A program made the translations under genes and the position numbers. Below the pieces are notes generated by a model. It was not told where the DNA came from. It searched no databases and was given only the letters and a program-made list of their open reading frames with translations. A stretch of DNA of 18,204 bases from 4484-232 sp964486555 (GTDB taxonomy: Bacteria > Thermotogota > Thermotogae > Thermotogales > Thermotogaceae): contig CAZANP010000035.1 of NCBI GenBank assembly GCA_964486555.1, forward strand, positions 1 to 18,204, given 5' to 3'. Of this stretch, positions 1-7,227 are shown piece after piece. Position 1 is the stretch's first letter; the number at the start of each line of letters is the position of its first letter.

Positions 1-255
1 GACAAAGGGTTCAGACCATTTTTCCGCTCCTTTCAGCTTTCTCGCACCCATTATGACCACATCATCAGCTTTCCTCTCACCACTTCCTTCGAACCAGCAG
101 GCAAGAAGATCTCCATTTGGAAGCACCAGAATGGATGGAGCATGGACGTGTCTGTCAACCAATGGAAAGATCTCCTCCACCTTGAAGAACGCCCCTTGGG
201 CTATCAGAATCATCCCCAACCCTAGAAGTAGAAGACTCAGAAACGACCTTTTCAT
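1..255 (-). CDS. Sialidase-like BNR-repeat secreted protein, N-terminal part (cut by window edge)
   Basis: This reading frame starts with ATG at 255 and stays open for 85 codons to the window edge, so only the N-terminus is visible. It begins with a positive charge and a leucine-rich stretch (MKRSFLSLLLLGLG...) typical of a signal peptide, so the product is probably exported. The following part contains HAPSILVLPNGDLLACWF and a WSEPF motif about 25 residues later. This pattern resembles the first blade of the predicted neuraminidase/BNR_2 sialidase-like beta-propellers. A G-rich SD (seven G, then ATTTAG) precedes the ATG. It starts 27 bp after the dctM stop and reads the same way, so it is likely the last known member of the TRAP operon. 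An extracytoplasmic glycosidase or sugar-binding propeller next to an importer is plausible. True sialidase activity cannot be claimed from 85 residues. Confidence 0.72.
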   Translation of the reverse strand, partial: MKRSFLSLLLLGLGMILIAQGAFFKVEEIFPLVDRHVHAPSILVLPNGDLLACWFEGSGERKADDVVIMGARKLKGAEKWSEPFV

Positions 256-282
256 CTAAATCCCCCCCGATGCTGAATTCCT

Positions 283-1578
283 TCAACCGGAGTATCCGAA
301 GAGACGTGGTAAGAACAGGACGAAATCCGGCCAGAAGGTTATGACCATCAAAGCGGCCACCTCAATGGGTATCCAGTAGACTATCATCTCCTTGAACACT
401 TCACGAAGGGGTGTTCCACTCAACGCACTCGTTATGTAACCTGTCTGACCGTATGGAGGTGTATCCAAAGCCATCATTAGGTTGACGGTCGTTATGATTC
501 CAAAATGCACAGGATCTATTCCCGCTGCCTGAACGAGAGGGAATATCATAGGAATGACAACGAGCTGGATTATCGAAACGTCTATGAACATACCGAGGAT
601 GAAATAGAGAAGATTTATACTCAAAAGGAGCAGGATTTTATTCGAAAGCATACCGGATTCTATGAATATCCTGGTTAGTTGTTCTGCCACATGTTCTCTT
701 GCGACAACGTAAGTCACGATGTAGGCCGATGCCACTATGAAGCTTATATATCCAACAGATTCAGCACTCTTGATGAGAATCTTGTAAAGCTTTTTCCATC
801 CGAGGCTTTTATAAATCAAAAAGCTTATGATTATCACGTAACCCGCTACTATTGCCGCAGCTTCAGTTGCAGTGAAGACACCCCCGTATATTCCTATGAG
901 CAATATCGCTGGAGCTAAAAGAGCGGGAAGTGAATTCCAGAACGCTTTCAGAAGCACAGGAAACGGCACTTTCTCTCCCTTTGGATAGTTACGAACTCGC
1001 GAGAGAACGTAAACCATCACCATCTCGAAGAAACCTAAAAGCAATCCTGGTAGGAAACCGGCAAGGAATAGGTAGCCAAGTGAAACACCTGTGAGCATTG
1101 AATATATCACCATAGGTATACTTGGTGGAATGATGGGACCTATCGTAGCCGATGCAGCAGTGACGGCACATGCGAATTTCCCATCGTATCCTGCATCCAT
1201 CATGGCCTTTATCTCGATATTTCCGATACCGGAAACATCGGCTATTTCGGACCCACTCATACCCGCAAATATGATACTCGCAACGATGTTTGCGTATCCC
1301 AGTCCCCCTCTGACTCCCCCCATGGCTTTTTGAATGAAATCGAAGAGTTTCTTGGTGATGTCAGTATCGTTCATGACGTTGGCGGTGAAAATGAAAAGCG
1401 GAACGGCTATGAGGACATCCTGAGCCGAAAAATGTATCACGAGTATGTCTATGAGGTTTGAAAGATCAAGCCCCGTGACGAGAAAGTACAGGATACCACC
1501 TGCTATCATTCCAAAAACAATGGGGTAACCCAGCAGGAACATCAACCCGAATGTTAGAAGAAAGACTGTCAGAGCCAT
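283..1578 (-). CDS. dctM: TRAP transporter large membrane subunit (DctM family)
   Basis: The 431-residue product is hydrophobic throughout and matches the usual length of TRAP DctM subunits, which carry about 12 transmembrane helices and form the ion-coupled translocation channel in the inner membrane. The N-terminus (MALTVFLLTFGLMFLLGYPI) and the segments GMSGSEIADVSGIGNIEIKAM, IIPPSIPMVIYS and MFIDVSIIQLVVIPM are characteristic of the family. The ATG at 1578 has a strong GGAGGAG SD, which lies inside the end of dctQ; the two genes overlap by 10 bp and are probably translationally coupled. It works with DctQ and the periplasmic DctP encoded just upstream. The family imports carboxylate-bearing substrates such as C4-dicarboxylates, sugar acids or sialic acid. 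The substrate here is not determined. Confidence 0.95.
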   Translation of the reverse strand: MALTVFLLTFGLMFLLGYPIVFGMIAGGILYFLVTGLDLSNLIDILVIHFSAQDVLIAVPLFIFTANVMNDTDITKKLFDFIQKAMGGVRGGLGYANIVASIIFAGMSGSEIADVSGIGNIEIKAMMDAGYDGKFACAVTAASATIGPIIPPSIPMVIYSMLTGVSLGYLFLAGFLPGLLLGFFEMVMVYVLSRVRNYPKGEKVPFPVLLKAFWNSLPALLAPAILLIGIYGGVFTATEAAAIVAGYVIIISFLIYKSLGWKKLYKILIKSAESVGYISFIVASAYIVTYVVAREHVAEQLTRIFIESGMLSNKILLLLSINLLYFILGMFIDVSIIQLVVIPMIFPLVQAAGIDPVHFGIITTVNLMMALDTPPYGQTGYITSALSGTPLREVFKEMIVYWIPIEVAALMVITFWPDFVLFLPRLFGYSG

Positions 1579-2086
1579 GGTTTCTCCTCCGTTTTCATGG
1601 GTTTTCCTGTGAAGAGCTCGCGAAACTCGTAGTACAGAAAAACGATGTTATGACCAATCACGAATATGAGAAACAGTGGGAGACACAGCACAAGATAGGT
1701 CCAGGGTATTCCTAAAACTTCAGAACGTATCATGTGATACCAAAAGGCTTGCCGAAATACCGGCTTCAGAGAGATGGAAAAAAGAACAACCATCAGGAGG
1801 TCAAAGACTATGTCTATCACAAGTTGCATTTTCCTGGGGAGTTTTTCGTATATTATGTTGAAACGTATATGATCGCGGTACCTGTGAGCAAACGCCGCAC
1901 CGAGTAGGACGGTCCATGCAAAGGAATACAGTGTTATTTCATACAATTGGGGTGATGGCATTCTGAAAATGTATCTGAGCCACACCTGAAAGAACATGGT
2001 CACAAAAACGGCGAAGAGGAACATGGAAGAAAGATGGATTTCCACAACGTCCACTATAACTTTGATCAGCTTTTTCAAAAACCTCA
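1569..2086 (-). CDS. dctQ: TRAP transporter small membrane subunit (DctQ family)
   Basis: The protein is about 172 residues with four hydrophobic helices, the normal layout of the TRAP small subunit that supports DctM. Visible family features include FAVFVTMFFQVWLRYIFRMP in the first half, and WTVLLGAAFAHRYRDHIRFNI near the middle. The frame can be extended to a GTG at 2099, but that GTG overlaps the SD (AAGGAG directly abuts it), so it cannot be served by it. The ATG at 2086 lies 11 bases after AAGGAG and is preferred. The gene follows dctP after a 57-70 bp gap that contains a strong hairpin, and it overlaps dctM by 10 bp. Confidence 0.92.
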
Positions 2087-2104
2087 TATACGTGTTCACT
2101 CCTT

Positions 2105-2134
2105 GAGGTGGGAATTTAAAAGCGAGGTGGGAAT
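2105..2134. repeat. 11-bp direct repeat GAGGTGGGAAT next to the dctQ ribosome-binding site
   Basis: GAGGTGGGAAT occurs at 2105-2115 and again at 2124-2134, 19 bp apart. The second copy is part of the dctP-dctQ hairpin. The first copy, read on the minus strand as ATTCCCACCTC, directly precedes the AAGGAG SD of dctQ. The hairpin 5' arm can therefore pair with either copy over 10 bp. Confidence 0.85.
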
Positions 2135-2148
2135 CTTCCCACCTCGCT
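2121..2148 (-). terminator. Intercistronic hairpin / attenuator between dctP and dctQ
   Basis: Positions 2121-2133 (AGCGAGGTGGGAA) and 2136-2148 (TTCCCACCTCGCT) are perfect 13-bp inverted repeats, two bases apart. Read in the direction of transcription (minus strand), the stem is followed by CTTTTAAATT, a short U run. This resembles a weak intrinsic terminator or an RNA 3'-stabilising hairpin located 9 bases after the dctP stop codon. Such an element would make more binding protein than membrane subunits. A second copy of one arm lies at 2105-2115, just upstream of the dctQ SD, which gives the 5' arm an alternative partner. Confidence 0.75.
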
Positions 2149-2156
2149 CATTTTCA

Positions 2157-3158
2157 TCACATGTTCTGGATCTTCTTGTACATTCCCTCTCCCCAGAGCT
2201 TGTCGAATTCGGGTTGGTTGTAGTATTCGAGAGCATGTTTCATGAAGGCTTCTTTGTCTGGAACGATGATCTCCATACCGTATTCCTCTTTGAAGAGCTT
2301 TAAGAGTTTTGCTTCCTGCTCTAATACCATCTCGTTCATGTAATATCTCGCAACGGTCATCGCTTTCTTTATGTACACTCTGTATTCTTCGGGCATACTC
2401 TGCCAGAGTTTCTCGTTGATAACGGGACATATCATTCCTATCTGATGGTCTGTAAGAACGATATAGTGTGTAACTTCAACGAATTTTGCTGCCAGGTCCG
2501 TTGGGAGTGGATTGTCCTGACCATCTATGGTTCCAGTCTTGAGAGCAAGGTAAACCTCACCAAAGCCCATGGGTGTTGGAGTTGCACCGAGGGCTCTTCC
2601 CATATCCAGGAAGGTCTTGTTGTTGGGCATTCTCAGTTTTATTCCTTTGAGGTCTTCTGGTTTTCTAACAGGACCAGCTTTTTTAGTGAGGTTCAATTCT
2701 CTAGTTCCAAGATACCATACATCGAGAACCCTGAGCCCTGTCTTTTTCGCCAGTTTGTCGAAGAGATCCTGCACCATCTTGCTCGTCATGACACGGTACA
2801 TGTGGTCGAGGTCCCGAAAGACGTAGGCTGCTTCGAAGACACCGAATTCTGGCATACCACCAAGATCAGCGAACCAAGAAGGCGAGCCATCTCCAGCCAT
2901 CTCCAGGTCTCCTCTCATGACGGCGAGAAGTGCTGTTTTCTGATCTCCAAGCTGTCCCGAATGGTACACTTCGACCTTTATCTTGCCGCCACTCAATTCC
3001 TCAACGATTTCTGCAAATTTCTTCATCGCGAGAACCTGAGGTTGTGTGGGCGCTGCAACCGTGTTGAATCTCAGAATGTAATCAGGTTTGACTTCCTCTG
3101 CGAAGATGAAGGCACCTACAAGGAGTACTAGTGCTAGAACCAGAATCCCCTTTCTCAC
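2157..3158 (-). CDS. dctP: TRAP transporter periplasmic solute-binding protein (DctP family)
   Basis: This 333-residue protein captures the substrate outside the membrane and delivers it to DctQM. Residues 1-20 form a signal peptide (RKG, leucine/valine core, then AFIFA before EE). The DctP/SiaP signatures are present: GTRELNL near R153, KLRMP with R176, and GTIDGQDNP with N216. In the sialate-binding SiaP family the equivalent two arginines and asparagine contact the substrate carboxylate, so an acidic ligand is expected. The frame extends to a GTG at 3167, but that codon lies inside the SD (GGGGGAGGTG). The GTG at 3158, eight bases after GGAGG, is the likely start. A consensus-like promoter and a candidate LacI operator lie upstream. 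The exact ligand cannot be read from the sequence. Confidence 0.94.
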   Translation of the reverse strand: MRKGILVLALVLLVGAFIFAEEVKPDYILRFNTVAAPTQPQVLAMKKFAEIVEELSGGKIKVEVYHSGQLGDQKTALLAVMRGDLEMAGDGSPSWFADLGGMPEFGVFEAAYVFRDLDHMYRVMTSKMVQDLFDKLAKKTGLRVLDVWYLGTRELNLTKKAGPVRKPEDLKGIKLRMPNNKTFLDMGRALGATPTPMGFGEVYLALKTGTIDGQDNPLPTDLAAKFVEVTHYIVLTDHQIGMICPVINEKLWQSMPEEYRVYIKKAMTVARYYMNEMVLEQEAKLLKLFKEEYGMEIIVPDKEAFMKHALEYYNQPEFDKLWGEGMYKKIQNM

Positions 3159-3187
3159 AATGAACACCTCCCCCGCTGGGATGTACT

Positions 3188-3197
3188 CAATCGTTTG
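3188..3197. promoter_or_regulatory. Candidate LacI-family operator 1 (dctP leader)
   Basis: CAATCGTTTG is an imperfect palindrome centred on CG (only positions 4 and 7 break symmetry), the usual form of LacI-family operators. It lies about +6 to +15 relative to the start expected from the dctP promoter, where a bound repressor would block transcription. An identical 10-mer lies at 3302-3311 in the lacI leader. Confidence 0.62.
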
Positions 3198-3208
3198 CGT
3201 CCAGACCT

Positions 3209-3237
3209 ATGTTATCATCGAATTGCCAAAATGTCAA
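3209..3237 (-). promoter_or_regulatory. sigma-A type promoter of the TRAP operon
   Basis: On the minus strand, TTGACA (3232-3237) is followed by 17 bp and then TAACAT (3209-3214). The -35 matches the consensus exactly and the spacing is optimal. The expected start is near 3202, about 44 bases upstream of the preferred dctP start. It interlocks with the divergent lacI promoter. Confidence 0.78.
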
Positions 3238-3251
3238 GCATAGAGTATAAT
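3223..3251 (+). promoter_or_regulatory. sigma-A type promoter of the lacI-family gene
   Basis: TTGCCA (3223-3228), a 17-bp spacer and TATAAT (3246-3251) form a near-consensus promoter on the plus strand. It overlaps the dctP promoter region, so polymerases at the two promoters would exclude each other. The expected start is near 3258, leaving a leader of about 66 bases that carries the second candidate operator. Confidence 0.78.
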
Positions 3252-3301
3252 AAGCTTATAAGAGCACATAGAATGAGAAATAACTTGATTTCAAATTATA
3301 G

Positions 3302-3311
3302 CAATCGTTTG
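3302..3311. promoter_or_regulatory. Candidate LacI-family operator 2 (lacI leader)
   Basis: This is a second exact copy of CAATCGTTTG, abutting the GAGGAGG SD of the regulator (3311-3317). Its centre is 114 bp from that of operator 1. The position suggests autoregulation, and possibly looping across both promoters. Confidence 0.58.
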
Positions 3312-3324
3312 AGGAGGAAAGGTA

Positions 3325-4344
3325 ATGAAGCCAACTCTTAAAATGATCGCTCAAGCCCTGGGAGTGCACCCCTCCACAGTCTCCAGGGCTTTGAGTGGAA
3401 AACCGGGTGTAAGTGAGGAGTTGAGATCCAGAATAATAAAGCTTGCTCAGGAGATGGGGTATCTACCCGACTCCAGAGCACGTTCTCTAAGGCAAGGCCA
3501 AACCAAAATCATAGGGATAGTGATACCGGACATGGGAAATCCCTTTTTCTCCTACGCCTTTTCGGCCATGGAGAGGGTGTTGTTTCCCCTTGGATACAGT
3601 TTCTTCTTGTGCGTTACGGAAGAAGACAACGAAAAAGAGAGGGTTTTACTTGAAAAGCTCATTTCCTACAAAGTGGATGGTATTTTAGCTGCACCTGTTG
3701 ACCGTGTGAAGAACACAAAGCTTTACAGAGAGGTGCAGAAACGTGGAATTCCCGTTGTGTTCTTCGACAGAAGACTTGTGACCATAGACACGCCGTACGT
3801 TGTGATAGATAACAGGGGCGCTGTCACCACACTGATCGATTACCTCTGGAAAAAAGGGCACAGAACCCTAGGTGTTGTGACACTTCACAAGGAATCCTAC
3901 ACCGGTATGGAGAGATTCGAAGCTGCGATGAAACGCGCAAAAGAACTCGGAATGGAGATCAAGGATGAATGGGTGAAAGATGGTATGTCAACTGAAATGG
4001 GAGCATACAGAGTGACTCTGGACCTCTTCAAAAATGGTGAGCTTCCCTCAGCTCTCTTTGTCTGTAACAACGTCATGGCTTTAGGAGTTCTGAAAGCGTT
4101 GAAAGAACTGAAAGTCAAGATCCCGGAGGATATATCCCTGGTGACCTTTGACGATTCTTTCTGGAACCAGATCTTTGAACCTCCCATCACGTGCGTGGCA
4201 CAGGATCCAGAACAACTCGGCATGATAGCTGCAACGATGATGCTCGATCGTATACGCTACCCTGAGAAAAAACTCAGCGGTGTGGTTTTGAAAACGCATT
4301 TCATAGAGAGAGAGTCTGTCAAGGATCTTTCAGGAAAAGGTTAA
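3325..4344 (+). CDS. LacI/GalR-family transcriptional regulator
   Basis: The 339-residue product has the standard LacI architecture and length. Residues 4-25 form the helix-turn-helix (MIAQALGVHPSTVSRAL), followed by GKPGVSEELRSRI and MGYLPDSRARSLRQGQTK, the hinge helix. The sequence then enters a periplasmic-binding-protein-like sensor domain (IIGIVIPDMGNPFFS, then VDGILAAPVD, VVFFDRR, ALFVCNNVMALGVL and ISLVTFDDS). The effector is likely a sugar or sugar acid. GAGGAGG lies seven bases before the ATG. The gene diverges from the TRAP operon, and the repeated CG-centred palindrome in the shared region makes control of dctPQM and of itself likely. Control of the aldolase/dehydrogenase pair downstream is possible but unproven. 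Confidence 0.93.
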   Translation: MKPTLKMIAQALGVHPSTVSRALSGKPGVSEELRSRIIKLAQEMGYLPDSRARSLRQGQTKIIGIVIPDMGNPFFSYAFSAMERVLFPLGYSFFLCVTEEDNEKERVLLEKLISYKVDGILAAPVDRVKNTKLYREVQKRGIPVVFFDRRLVTIDTPYVVIDNRGAVTTLIDYLWKKGHRTLGVVTLHKESYTGMERFEAAMKRAKELGMEIKDEWVKDGMSTEMGAYRVTLDLFKNGELPSALFVCNNVMALGVLKALKELKVKIPEDISLVTFDDSFWNQIFEPPITCVAQDPEQLGMIAATMMLDRIRYPEKKLSGVVLKTHFIERESVKDLSGKG

Positions 4345-4801
4345 GGGGATGAAACGTAAGGTATTCCATCCTCATCCAGTTTTATCTTCCTTTTCTTCTC
4401 AAATGATTTTTCCGTGATGGTGGGGTCCCTACTTTCTGCCATTTATGTAAACACTCAAATCCGTTGGGGAATTTAAGGTTCCTGCACCGGCTTCGAAGTG
4501 TAAAGTCAGGGTTCTGATTTCGGAGTTTTCAGGCAGGAGATTCTTAACTCTGTACTCCGGAAAGCCAGATCCTTCAAACTAGATAAGCTGAGCAAGGTAA
4601 TGCTGAGGAAGCTCGAAGCTTTTGATATCGTGAAACGGAGAATTCTCGTTTTTCACGATGAAACCACAAGATGAATGAATCGCCACTTTATGAAAACGCT
4701 CCTATTGGTATCGGTACACGTATTTCATTCACCTGCTCACAGAATCCGAGGAATGCGACCATCGCGATTGAAATTAAAAAGAGTAAAATTCTTTGAACCT
4801 C
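4341..4801 (-). pseudogene. Decayed gene for a small secreted/lipoprotein-like protein
   Basis: No intact gene fits 4345-4958, but the minus strand shows protein-like pieces in successive frames. From 4801 down to 4691 a hydrophobic leader reads RILLFLISIAMVAFLGFC, then EQVNEIRVPIPIGAF, before a stop at 4688-4690. One frame over, from 4692, it continues HKVAIHSSCGFIVKN... to QHYLAQLI, meets a TAG at 4579-4581, and continues FEGSGFPEYRVKNLL ... SVYINGRK to a TAG at 4429-4431. A third frame (from 4442) gives DPTITEKSFEKKRKIKLDED and a TAA at 4341-4343, overlapping the lacI stop. Joined, these would make about 150 residues: a signal peptide (possibly a lipoprotein, with Cys after LGF) and a beta-rich domain. 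A GAGG lies at 4798-4801, but no start codon remains at a fitting distance. The family is not recognised. Sequencing error is an alternative, but three separate lesions make decay likelier. Confidence 0.58.
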
Positions 4802-4958
4802 TCATTCTGGTTCACGTGTCAAAAAGTTATGGATGCACAATTCACGAATTTGATATGAGAATTAAAACTGCTTTAAAGCTAAAAACCACTCGTGTTCATG
4901 AGCTATCCCTAAAATATATTCAGAAGTACAGATCGTTTAGGAAAGGGGATGAGCCTCG

Positions 4959-6260
4959 TTGATCTTCGAGACGAAATTCACTCTGAAAAGCTTTGTGCAG
5001 CTTTTCAAGAGTTTGGGACAGAACGAGTACAGAGACTTCATCCTTCATTCCTTTCAAGTAGCGAAGATCTCTTCTTTGATAGCTAAAAGGCTTGGATTCA
5101 CGAACTGGGGAAGGGTCTATCTTTTAGGATTGCTTCACGATATAGGATTTCTTCTCAGAGATCTGAAGGATACCACCCGGCACATTCTGGTGGAGTCCTT
5201 GGATACGGAAAGGACGATAGAAAGGTACGATTTAAAAAACATCCATCCCGCCATATCTTACCTTCTCTTGAAAAACACGAAATTCTTCGGTGAAGAGGAA
5301 TTGACACCGGTCCTTTACCATCATGAGAATCCAGGCGGAGGCAGTGCTATGGAACCGTTCACAACCATCCTCAGGCTAGCCGATTCCATATCGAGAAACC
5401 TCACAAGGATTCGTAGATTCGACGATTACGCCATCGTCCTTCCAGAGGTTTGGCGTAAGGTTAAGGAAAGAAAAGATGTTCCCGAATCTGTCAAGAAGAT
5501 AACGCTCGAGATATTGGAAGATTACATGTTGGTTGAACAGCTTCTCGATGACAACCCACATTTTGAAATCTTCTCGGGCTTTTTCGATCAGGTGATAGAC
5601 ATAGACACCTTCATAGAGTTTGCAAAGATCATATCTCTCATACTGGGAACAAGAAGCATATTTACAAGGAATCATCTATCGCTGGTTGCGAGGACTTCCG
5701 AAGCCATAGCACGATCCATGCTGGGAACACTCGATGGGAAAGTCATGAAACTTGCAGGTTTCGTGCACGACGTGGGAAAGATCAAAACCCCTCTCAGCAT
5801 ACTCCACAAGAAGGGAAGATTGACCGATGAGGAATGGATATTGATGCAGAAACACGTTGTGGATACCGTTCATATCCTCCAAGAAGCCGATCTGAGGTTT
5901 CTGGCAGTGATATGCGGTGCTCATCACGAAAGGCTGGATGGCTCCGGTTATCCAATGGGACTGGTTGATGATCAGATGTTCATATATCAAAAAATTCTGC
6001 AAGTTGCGGACGTGTACAGTGCACTCATCGAGAGAAGACCTTACAGAAGAGCAGTGTCCTATAGGGAAGCACTCGATATAGTGAAGGAAGAGGTTGAAAA
6101 GGGCAGACTCGATGAGAAAGTTTTCATCGAGCTCAAAAATGTCGTTTTGAGTGATCCAACCCTCATGCGCGCGAGGTATTCTGACGTTCTAAGAGATTTC
6201 TTTGGAGATCATTACAGAGAAATAGCGGAAATTCTGAAAGATATCCTTTGGAGTCGCTGA
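4959..6260 (+). CDS. HD-GYP domain protein, probable cyclic-di-GMP phosphodiesterase with tandem HD domains
   Basis: The protein has 433 residues and two HD-type domains. The C-terminal one is a full HD-GYP domain: H239, HD at 270-271, K274, H299, HHERLDGSGYP at 322-332 and D351. These are the metal- and substrate-binding signatures of cyclic-di-GMP phosphodiesterases. The N-terminal half shows a second HD pattern (H30, HD at 60-61, H96, HHE at 121-123, D142) without the GYP motif. No transmembrane or sensor domain is visible, so it should be cytosolic. The start is a TTG at 4959, ten bases after a GGGG SD; no closer in-frame ATG fits. It lies between lacI and the aldolase, and a promoter for the next gene overlaps its 3' end. 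Why a second-messenger enzyme sits inside a sugar locus is unclear. Confidence 0.88.
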   Translation: MIFETKFTLKSFVQLFKSLGQNEYRDFILHSFQVAKISSLIAKRLGFTNWGRVYLLGLLHDIGFLLRDLKDTTRHILVESLDTERTIERYDLKNIHPAISYLLLKNTKFFGEEELTPVLYHHENPGGGSAMEPFTTILRLADSISRNLTRIRRFDDYAIVLPEVWRKVKERKDVPESVKKITLEILEDYMLVEQLLDDNPHFEIFSGFFDQVIDIDTFIEFAKIISLILGTRSIFTRNHLSLVARTSEAIARSMLGTLDGKVMKLAGFVHDVGKIKTPLSILHKKGRLTDEEWILMQKHVVDTVHILQEADLRFLAVICGAHHERLDGSGYPMGLVDDQMFIYQKILQVADVYSALIERRPYRRAVSYREALDIVKEEVEKGRLDEKVFIELKNVVLSDPTLMRARYSDVLRDFFGDHYREIAEILKDILWSR

Positions 6261-6276
6261 TCCTTTAAGGTAATAT
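6248..6276 (+). promoter_or_regulatory. Possible promoter of the aldolase/dehydrogenase pair
   Basis: TTGGAG (6248-6253), 17 bp and TAATAT (6271-6276) precede the aldolase gene and overlap the end of the HD-GYP gene. The -10 is good but the -35 is weak. Between it and the SD (GAGGAGGTG) lies AAAACGAT (6285-6292), which shares seven bases with the candidate LacI operator. Confidence 0.42.
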
Positions 6277-6306
6277 AGATCATGAAAACGATGAGGAGGT
6301 GAAGTT

Positions 6307-7227
6307 ATGAAGTTTCGTGGCATATTCCCGGCAGTTCTGGTTCCATTCACCGAGGAAGGAAAGATAGATTTCAGGGTTTGGGAGAGATACATCGATTTCC
6401 TCATATCAAAAGGAGTTCACGGATTGTTCCTTCTTGGAACCAACGGGGAGGGGCCTCTTCTAAGTTTTGAAGAGAAAAAGGAACTTTTAAAAACAGCTAT
6501 CGATGTCGTTGGAAAAAGGGTGCCGGTGATCTCCCAAGTTGGTGGGATCTCAACGGAAGAGGTTGTGAAACTGGCCAGGTTTTCTGCAGAGATAGGTGTG
6601 GATGCCGTTGCAGCCCTTGCTCATTATTACTTCAAGCTCAACGATGAATCTCTGCTCAATTATTTCAGCAGTATCGCTTCTTCCGTATCCCCCACGCCGT
6701 TTTTCATCTACAACATACCCCAGTACACAGGAAATCCTGTTAAAGATACTGTGATCGGTAAAATGAAGGAAAAGCATGAGAACTTCATCGGGATAAAGGA
6801 TAGCGAACAATCCCTTTTGAGGATCATGAGTTACAAAATAAAATTCGGCGACGATTTCGTGGTCATGACGGGAACGGATTCCCTGATAGCTCCCTCCATT
6901 TTGATGGGAGCGGATGGTGCTGTGAGTGCCATTGGAGACGTGTTCCCCGAATTCTGTGTGAGACTATACGAAGCTTCAGTAAAAAAAGATGTTGAAATGG
7001 CCAAAAGGATGCAGTACAAGCTTTTGGTTTTGAGGAGTTTCACGAAGAGCATGGTGGATTCCAGAGCCGTTTTGAAATACATCCTGCAGAAGCGGGGAGT
7101 TTTTGAAAACTCGATCGTGAGATCTCCCCTTGGAAACCTTTCTGAGGAAGAGAAGAGAGTCATCGATGAGAAACTCGTTATAAACAACGAGACCGGCGAT
7201 TTTCAAATAAGAGGTGAAACACGATGA
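6307..7227 (+). CDS. Dihydrodipicolinate synthase / N-acetylneuraminate lyase superfamily aldolase
   Basis: The 306-residue protein is a class I, Schiff-base (beta/alpha)8 aldolase of the DapA/NanA/KdgA superfamily. The pyruvate-binding motif GTNGEG is at residues 44-49, the catalytic tyrosine is Y135 in FFIYNIPQYTGNP, and the Schiff-base lysine is K164 in FIGIKDSE. The GTNGEG variant occurs in both catabolic aldolases and biosynthetic enzymes. The context (divergent TRAP importer, LacI regulator, sialidase-like protein, translational coupling with a hydroxyacid dehydrogenase) favours cleavage of a 2-keto-3-deoxy sugar acid or related compound to pyruvate plus an aldehyde. Lysine biosynthesis seems less likely. 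SD GAGGAGGTG precedes the ATG by six bases. It overlaps the next gene by ATGA. Confidence 0.88.
   Translation: MKFRGIFPAVLVPFTEEGKIDFRVWERYIDFLISKGVHGLFLLGTNGEGPLLSFEEKKELLKTAIDVVGKRVPVISQVGGISTEEVVKLARFSAEIGVDAVAALAHYYFKLNDESLLNYFSSIASSVSPTPFFIYNIPQYTGNPVKDTVIGKMKEKHENFIGIKDSEQSLLRIMSYKIKFGDDFVVMTGTDSLIAPSILMGADGAVSAIGDVFPEFCVRLYEASVKKDVEMAKRMQYKLLVLRSFTKSMVDSRAVLKYILQKRGVFENSIVRSPLGNLSEEEKRVIDEKLVINNETGDFQIRGETR

Noticed and set aside
2445..3131. 228-codon open frame on the plus strand, opposite dctP
   Set aside because: It is entirely antisense to a strongly supported dctP, cysteine- and histidine-rich with no domain pattern; a shadow frame.
4850..4920. Promoter for the HD-GYP gene (TTGATA at 4850-4855 or TATATT at 4915-4920)
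   Set aside because: Neither box has a convincing partner at proper spacing, so no promoter is listed.
4675..4962. Plus-strand 95-codon open frame directly upstream of the HD-GYP gene, overlapping its start by TTGA
   Set aside because: No SD, no recognisable motif and an unconvincing composition; it overlaps the signal-peptide-like part of the minus-strand pseudogene, which looks more protein-like.
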